A stretch of 64,000 nt of DNA from Devosia salina (lineage in GTDB: Bacteria > Pseudomonadota > Alphaproteobacteria > Rhizobiales > Devosiaceae), in contig NZ_CP080590.1 in NCBI RefSeq assembly GCF_019504385.1, forward strand, positions 972,001 through 1,036,000, written 5' to 3'. The notes under the pieces were generated by a model, which saw nothing but the letters and a program-made list of their open reading frames with translations, ran no database searches and had not been told where the DNA came from. Made by a program: the position numbers and the translations under genes. Below are positions 59,594 to 64,000 of the stretch, piece after piece; positions within the stretch are counted from its first letter, which is position 1; each line of letters starts with the position of its first letter.

Positions 59594-62017
59594 TTGGGGC
59601 CGACCCTTGATGCAGGCATAGGGCTTGTCGCCGTTGCGCCTTTCGTGGCCGCCATGCTGGCGCCGTTCATCCACCGTTTTGCCGGCGCCTTTGCCGGATG
59701 GATCCTGGCGATCGTACCCGCCAGTATCTTCGTGTTCCTGCTCGGCTTTGCCGACCCCGTCATTCATGGCCACGCCGTTTCCAGCGCGCTCGAATGGGTC
59801 GCCGCCTATGGGCTGAACCTGTCCTTTCACATCGACGGGCTGAGCCTGATCTTCGCGCTGACCATTTCGGGCGTCGGCACGCTGATCATTCTCTATTCCG
59901 GCGCCTATCTGGCCGGACACCCCCATCAGGGACGGTTCCTGGGCTTCATGCTGGCCTTTATGGGCGCCATGCTGGGCCTTGTGCTGGCCGACAGCCTGCT
60001 TTCGCTGTTCCTGTTCTGGGAGCTGACCTCGGTTACCTCGTTCCTGCTGATCGGTTTCGACCATGCGCGGCAGGCGGCCCGGCGCGGCGCCATCCAGGCG
60101 CTGGTGATCACCAATATCGGTGGCATGTTCCTGCTCGCCGGTGCGATCCTGGTGCACCAGCTGACGGGCACCTGGGAGATGAGCGCGCTGCGTGGCATGG
60201 GCGACGTGCTGCGCGACAACGGGCTCTATCTGCTGGTGCTCATCTGCTTTCTGGGCGCGGCCTTCACCAAGTCGGCTCAGTTTCCGCTGCATTTCTGGCT
60301 GCCCAATGCGATGGAAGCGCCGACCCCGGTTTCGGCCTTCCTGCATTCGGCCACCATGGTGCAGGCAGGCGTCTATCTCTTGGCCCGCATGACGCCGGTG
60401 CTGGGTGGGACCGATGTCTGGACCAATGTGCTGGTCATCTTCGGCGGGGTAACCCTGATCTGGGGCGCGCTCGGTTCGCTCAAGCAGACCGACCTCAAGC
60501 AGATCCTGGCCCAGACCACCATCGCCTCGCTGGGCCTGCTGGTGCTGCTGATCGGGCTGGGCAGCCCCTACGCCATCTCGGGGATGGTGGTCTATTTCGT
60601 TGCCCATGCCTTCTACAAGGCCGGCCTGTTCATGGTGGCAGGCGCCATCGACCATGAAGCGGGGACGCGCGAGATTACCGCCCTGAGGGGGCTTGCGGAC
60701 AAGATGCCGGTGACCTTCATCGGTGCAGCCCTTGCGGCGCTCTCGATGATCGGCCTGCCGCTGACCATCGGCTATTTCGCCAAGGAGGAAATGTATCTCG
60801 GGCTGATGAGCGGCCAATGGACCGCCATTCTGGTGCTGGCCGTGCTGGTGCTGGGCAATGCCATGCTGGCCGGTGTCGCCATGCTGGTGATGATCCGGCC
60901 CTTCCTGGGCGAGGCCGTGCCGACGCCCAAGAGCCCGCATGAGGCGCCCATCGCCATGCTGGCGGGTCCGATCGTTTTGGGTGCGGCGGGCATCGTCACC
61001 GGCATCCTGCCCGACTGGCTGGGGCATGACGTGCTGGTTCCGGGGGCTTCGGCCATTCTCGGGCAGGCGGTCGAAAGCCACCTGACGCTGGCGCTGGACG
61101 TTACCTCGCCATTGCTGTGGCTGTCGGCCCTGACCTGGGGCCTGGGCATTTTGGTCTATCGCCAGGCGGACACCATTCGCACGGTGCTGCGCCGCTTCGA
61201 CAATGCGCTGGGCTGGACCGCCGATACGGTTTTTGACGCGGTCATGTTCTCGCTGATCCGGTTTGCCGGCGCGGTGACGCGGTTCCTGCATCACGGGCAG
61301 CTCGAATTCTATCTCGTCGTGGTTTTCGCGGCGATGGCCCTTGCCCTGTTCGGCCCGATGCTGGCCTGGGGCGGGCTCGACTGGATCGTGCCGGCGGCCG
61401 AACTGGGTGACTGGAGCCAGCGGCTCGTGCCGCCATCGCTCGAAATCTACGAATGGGGGATTCTGGGCCTGGCCGTGCTCGGCCTTGCCGCCGTCCTGGT
61501 GGCGTCCTCGCGACTGATCGCCATCCTGTCGCTCGGCGTTCAGGGGACGGCAGTGGCCCTGATCTTCCTGCTCTTCGGGGCGCCGGACCTGGCCTTTACC
61601 CAGCTCATGGTGGAAATCCTCTCGGTGGTTATCCTGACCTTCGTGATGACGCGGCTGCGGCTCGACCAGCGCGACCACCGTCCCTTCGAGGACTGGTCGC
61701 GCGATGGCGCGCTGGCGGCAGTGTGCGGCCTGGGCGTGAGCCTGTTGCTCATGCTGGTGCTCAACGGCACGCTGAACACGCGGCTGTCGGACTTCTTCAC
61801 CGCCACCAGCGTGCCGATCGCCCACGGGCACAATATCGTCAACGTGATCCTCGTGGACTATCGCGGCTTTGATACGCTGGGTGAGATTGCGGTGGTGATG
61901 GGCGCCGGCATGGCCATTCTGGCGCTGCTGCGCCGCCAGAAGAAGACCATGGAAGGACCGCCGCCGGCGACGGACAAACCGAAGCGGGCACGCAAGCCTG
62001 GAAAGGTCACCCCATGA
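59594..62017 (+). CDS. mrpA: Na+/H+ antiporter subunit MrpA (MnhA)
   Basis: A membrane protein of about 807 residues. The main part is a NuoL-like proton channel (GLSLIFALTISGVGTLIILYSG; FFWELTSVTSFLLIG; KSAQFPLHFWLPNAMEAPTPVSAFLHSATMVQAG, shown here in pieces). A C-terminal DUF4040/MbhE-like part (FGAPDLAFTQLMVEILSVVI) follows. Mrp complexes exchange Na+ for H+ and help in high pH and salt. TTG 59594 is preferred because GAGGAG lies 8 bases before it; GTG 59585 overlaps that site. It overlaps mrpB (ATGA). Confidence 0.88.
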   Translation: MGPTLDAGIGLVAVAPFVAAMLAPFIHRFAGAFAGWILAIVPASIFVFLLGFADPVIHGHAVSSALEWVAAYGLNLSFHIDGLSLIFALTISGVGTLIILYSGAYLAGHPHQGRFLGFMLAFMGAMLGLVLADSLLSLFLFWELTSVTSFLLIGFDHARQAARRGAIQALVITNIGGMFLLAGAILVHQLTGTWEMSALRGMGDVLRDNGLYLLVLICFLGAAFTKSAQFPLHFWLPNAMEAPTPVSAFLHSATMVQAGVYLLARMTPVLGGTDVWTNVLVIFGGVTLIWGALGSLKQTDLKQILAQTTIASLGLLVLLIGLGSPYAISGMVVYFVAHAFYKAGLFMVAGAIDHEAGTREITALRGLADKMPVTFIGAALAALSMIGLPLTIGYFAKEEMYLGLMSGQWTAILVLAVLVLGNAMLAGVAMLVMIRPFLGEAVPTPKSPHEAPIAMLAGPIVLGAAGIVTGILPDWLGHDVLVPGASAILGQAVESHLTLALDVTSPLLWLSALTWGLGILVYRQADTIRTVLRRFDNALGWTADTVFDAVMFSLIRFAGAVTRFLHHGQLEFYLVVVFAAMALALFGPMLAWGGLDWIVPAAELGDWSQRLVPPSLEIYEWGILGLAVLGLAAVLVASSRLIAILSLGVQGTAVALIFLLFGAPDLAFTQLMVEILSVVILTFVMTRLRLDQRDHRPFEDWSRDGALAAVCGLGVSLLLMLVLNGTLNTRLSDFFTATSVPIAHGHNIVNVILVDYRGFDTLGEIAVVMGAGMAILALLRRQKKTMEGPPPATDKPKRARKPGKVTP

Positions 62018-62439
62018 ACACGGTCATCTTTCGCACCCTGGCGCCGCTGATCGTTGCCGTCATGCTGGTGTTCTCGGTCTATGTCTGCCTGCGCGGCCAT
62101 AATGAACCGGGTGGCGGCTTTATCGGCGGGCTGATTGCGGCGGCCTCCATTGCCGTGTTCGGCATGGCGGTCGGCGTGCGCGCGGTGCGGCGCGCGCTGC
62201 ATATCGATCCCATGGCCATTGCCGGTTTTGGCGTGGTGCTGGCGGGCCTGTCCGGGCTGCTCAGCCTGTTCACCGGATCGCCCTTCATGACCAGCATCTG
62301 GCTCTATCTCGATTTCGGCAATACCGAGCTGCCGCTGTCGACGCCGATGTTCTTCGACATCGGCGTCTATTGCGTGGTCTTCGGCACCCTGTCGGCCATT
62401 GCCCTGTCGCTCGAGAGCGACCGCGAGGAGGATCTCTGA
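62014..62439 (+). CDS. mrpB: Na+/H+ antiporter subunit MrpB (MnhB)
   Basis: A 141-residue membrane protein with four helices and the MnhB pattern (VYVCLRGHNEPGGGFIGGL; STPMFFDIGVYCVVFG). It begins inside the mrpA stop codon, and its own stop overlaps the mrpC start (TGATG), so the operon is tightly coupled. Confidence 0.92.
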   Translation: MNTVIFRTLAPLIVAVMLVFSVYVCLRGHNEPGGGFIGGLIAAASIAVFGMAVGVRAVRRALHIDPMAIAGFGVVLAGLSGLLSLFTGSPFMTSIWLYLDFGNTELPLSTPMFFDIGVYCVVFGTLSAIALSLESDREEDL

Positions 62440-62816
62440 TGGATTATGTGCTGGCGGCCCTGGTGGGCCTGTTCATCACCATCGGCACCTATCTGCTGCT
62501 GTCGCGATCGGTGATCCGCATGCTGATCGGCATGACGATCTTCGGCAATGGGGTGAATTTGTTGATCTTCACGGCCGGCCGGGTCACCCAGGCCATCGCG
62601 CCCATCGTCCCCGACGGGCTCGATGCGCCCGACGGGCCGATCGCCAATCCCTTGCCGCAGGCGTTGATCCTGACGGCGATCGTCATTGGCTTTTCCATGT
62701 TTGCCTTCCTGCTCGTGCTGGCCTTTCGCGCCTATCAGAGCCTGGATGCCGACAATACCGATACCATGCGCCTGGCCGAGCCCGAACGCTCGCCAAGCCC
62801 GCCACTGAGTTACTGA
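62439..62816 (+). CDS. mrpC: Na+/H+ antiporter subunit MrpC (MnhC)
   Basis: A 125-residue NuoK-like membrane protein with three helices (GLFITIGTYLLLSRSVIRML; GMTIFGNGVNLLIFTAG; PLPQALILTAIVIGFSM). The start at 62439 is fixed by the TGATG overlap with mrpB; the open frame further upstream is a shadow. Confidence 0.92.
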   Translation: MDYVLAALVGLFITIGTYLLLSRSVIRMLIGMTIFGNGVNLLIFTAGRVTQAIAPIVPDGLDAPDGPIANPLPQALILTAIVIGFSMFAFLLVLAFRAYQSLDADNTDTMRLAEPERSPSPPLSY

Positions 62817-62819
62817 CCC

Positions 62820-64000
62820 ATGGCCTCACCGACCCCCGCAAGCGAAGTGCCGATGGGCATGCTCGACATCCTCACCCCCGCAAGCGATTGGGTGATCGTG
62901 CTGCCCGTGGCGCTGGCGCTGATGGGAGCCGCGGGGCTCCTGATGTTCCGTCGCAGCAATGGCACGCCGCTGATCGGGGCGCTGATCGTGGTGGCCGGCA
63001 TCATCGCCTGCGAGATCGCGCTGCTCCTCGAAATCGTGGCCAACGGCCCGGTCAGCATGACCATGGGCAAGTGGCTGCCGCCCTTCGGCATCAGCCTGAC
63101 CGCGGACCTGTTCGGCGCCAGCTTTGCGCTGGCGGCGGCAGTGGTGACGCTGATCGTGCTGCTCTATGCCGAGATCGACCGTGCCGAGGCGGACGGGCGT
63201 GACGCCTTCCATTCCATGGTGCTGCTGCTGCTCGCCGGGGTGACGGGGGCTTTCCTGACGGGCGACCTCTTCAACCTCTATGTGTGGTTCGAGGTCATGC
63301 TGATCGCCTCGTTTGGCCTGATCGTGCAGGGCAACCGGCCGATGCAGCTCGACGGGGCGGTCAAATACGGCTTCCTCAATTTCCTGGCCACCACCTTCTT
63401 TCTGCTGGCGCTGGGCCTGCTCTACGGCCTCCTGGGCACGCTCAACATGTCGGACATCATGCGCGTGGCGCCCGCCGCCAATCCCGCGGCCATGGCAGGG
63501 GTGGCAGCCCTGCTGATGCTGGCCTTCGGCATGAAGGCGGCGGCTTTTCCCGTCAATGCGTGGCTGCCGGCCTCCTATCACACCCCGGCCGCGGCCGTGT
63601 CGGCGCTGTTCGCGGGCCTGCTGACCAAGGTCGGTGCCTATGCCATGCTGCGGGCGCTGGTGGCGGTGCTGCCGGCCAGCCGTGAGCTGCTGGAGCCGGC
63701 CCTGGCGCTGGTCGCCATTGCCACCTTGCTCATTGCCCCGCTTGGGGCCATCGCCGAGACCAATCTGCGCCGCGCCATCGGCTTTGTGGTCATCGGCGGC
63801 ATCGGCGCGGTGGTCGCGGGGCTGGCCATGCCCTCGCTCAACGGCATCGCCGGCTCGGGGCTCTATATCTTCCACGCCATCCTGACCATGACGGCGCTCT
63901 ACATGGTCGCCGGCCTGATCGAGAAGCGCACCGGGGCGACCGATACAAGGCAGATGGGCGGGCTCTATGCGGCCAGCGCGCCGATCTCGATCCTCTTCCT
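62820..64000 (+). CDS. mrpD: Na+/H+ antiporter subunit MrpD (MnhD), 3' end outside window
   Basis: The frame is open from ATG 62820 to the end of the window (about 393 codons), so it is partial. The protein is a NuoN/NuoM-like channel: FLTGDLFNLYVWFEVML, KYGFLNFLATTFFLLALG, FPVNAWLPASYHTPAAAVSALFAGL (split here into pieces) and LLTKVGAYAML are seen. It follows mrpC after three bases. The remaining genes (mrpE, F, G) are expected beyond 64000. Confidence 0.9.
   Translation, partial: MASPTPASEVPMGMLDILTPASDWVIVLPVALALMGAAGLLMFRRSNGTPLIGALIVVAGIIACEIALLLEIVANGPVSMTMGKWLPPFGISLTADLFGASFALAAAVVTLIVLLYAEIDRAEADGRDAFHSMVLLLLAGVTGAFLTGDLFNLYVWFEVMLIASFGLIVQGNRPMQLDGAVKYGFLNFLATTFFLLALGLLYGLLGTLNMSDIMRVAPAANPAAMAGVAALLMLAFGMKAAAFPVNAWLPASYHTPAAAVSALFAGLLTKVGAYAMLRALVAVLPASRELLEPALALVAIATLLIAPLGAIAETNLRRAIGFVVIGGIGAVVAGLAMPSLNGIAGSGLYIFHAILTMTALYMVAGLIEKRTGATDTRQMGGLYAASAPISILF

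Noticed and set aside
59375..61831. 818-residue minus-strand frame opposite mrpA
   Set aside because: Rich in Gln, His, Gly and Arg as expected for the reverse frame of a membrane-protein gene; mrpA itself is well supported.

Overview
The window is chromosomal DNA of a GC-rich alphaproteobacterium, most likely of the order Hyphomicrobiales (Rhizobiales) and close to Devosia or Pelagibacterium. This rests on the Rhizobium-type rhamnose locus (rhaI/rhaD with the rhaSTPQ ABC transporter and rhaM), the NasS/NasT nitrate regulation, the bacteriophytochrome with an HWE-type kinase, DUF1127 genes and short palindromic intergenic repeats. It is an inference from gene content, not a phylogeny. I see no rRNA, tRNA, CRISPR array, prophage or insertion sequence.

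Layout. 1-858: end of a peptide/microcin-C type ABC ATPase. 895-5711: a LacI-type regulator facing a sugar ABC transporter operon, with two operator-like palindromes between them. 5930-8850: copper resistance operon copA-cueR-copZ behind a MerR-type promoter. 8874-10000: a small unknown gene and a four-cysteine FNR-type regulator. 10022-16419: cydDC and cydABX, divergent, with a perfect FNR box between them. 16694-19301: two small DUF1127-type genes, YbaK, a GcvA-like LysR regulator and a DUF5680 protein. 19398-29266: rhamnose catabolism, with rhaD-rhaI facing rhaR-rhaS-rhaT-rhaP-rhaQ-rhaM and repeat elements in three of its spacers; no rhamnulokinase is visible. 29331-30029: an outer-membrane beta-barrel protein.

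30111-47351 is a complete assimilatory nitrate locus, all on the minus strand: nasT-nasS (regulation), nrtA-nrtB-nrtCD fusion (nitrate uptake), nirB-nirD (nitrite reductase), an FNT nitrite channel, cyanase, a PP2C phosphatase/Ser-Thr kinase fusion, nasA (nitrate reductase) and cysG (siroheme). Three separate leaders, upstream of nrtA, nirB and nasA, carry two stem-loops followed by an intrinsic terminator. This is the expected target of the ANTAR antiterminator NasT. In two of them the stem-loops lie at the same distance from a sigma54-like element.

47455-50510: an epimerase/dehydratase, two small secreted proteins with a shared upstream motif, and an asparaginase. 50580-53677: heme oxygenase and bacteriophytochrome (biliverdin made and bound by coupled genes). 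53775-59378: HerA-like ATPase, degenerate LOG-like protein, receiver-like protein lacking its acidic pocket, Fe superoxide dismutase, oligopeptidase B. 59594-64000: start of an Mrp-type Na+/H+ antiporter operon (mrpA, B, C and partial D).

The strongest observations are the three matched NasT-type leaders, a palindromic repeat inserted in frame in cysG, the FNR box placed between the two cyd operons near an FNR gene, and the kinase/phosphatase fusion plus cyanase inside the nitrate locus.
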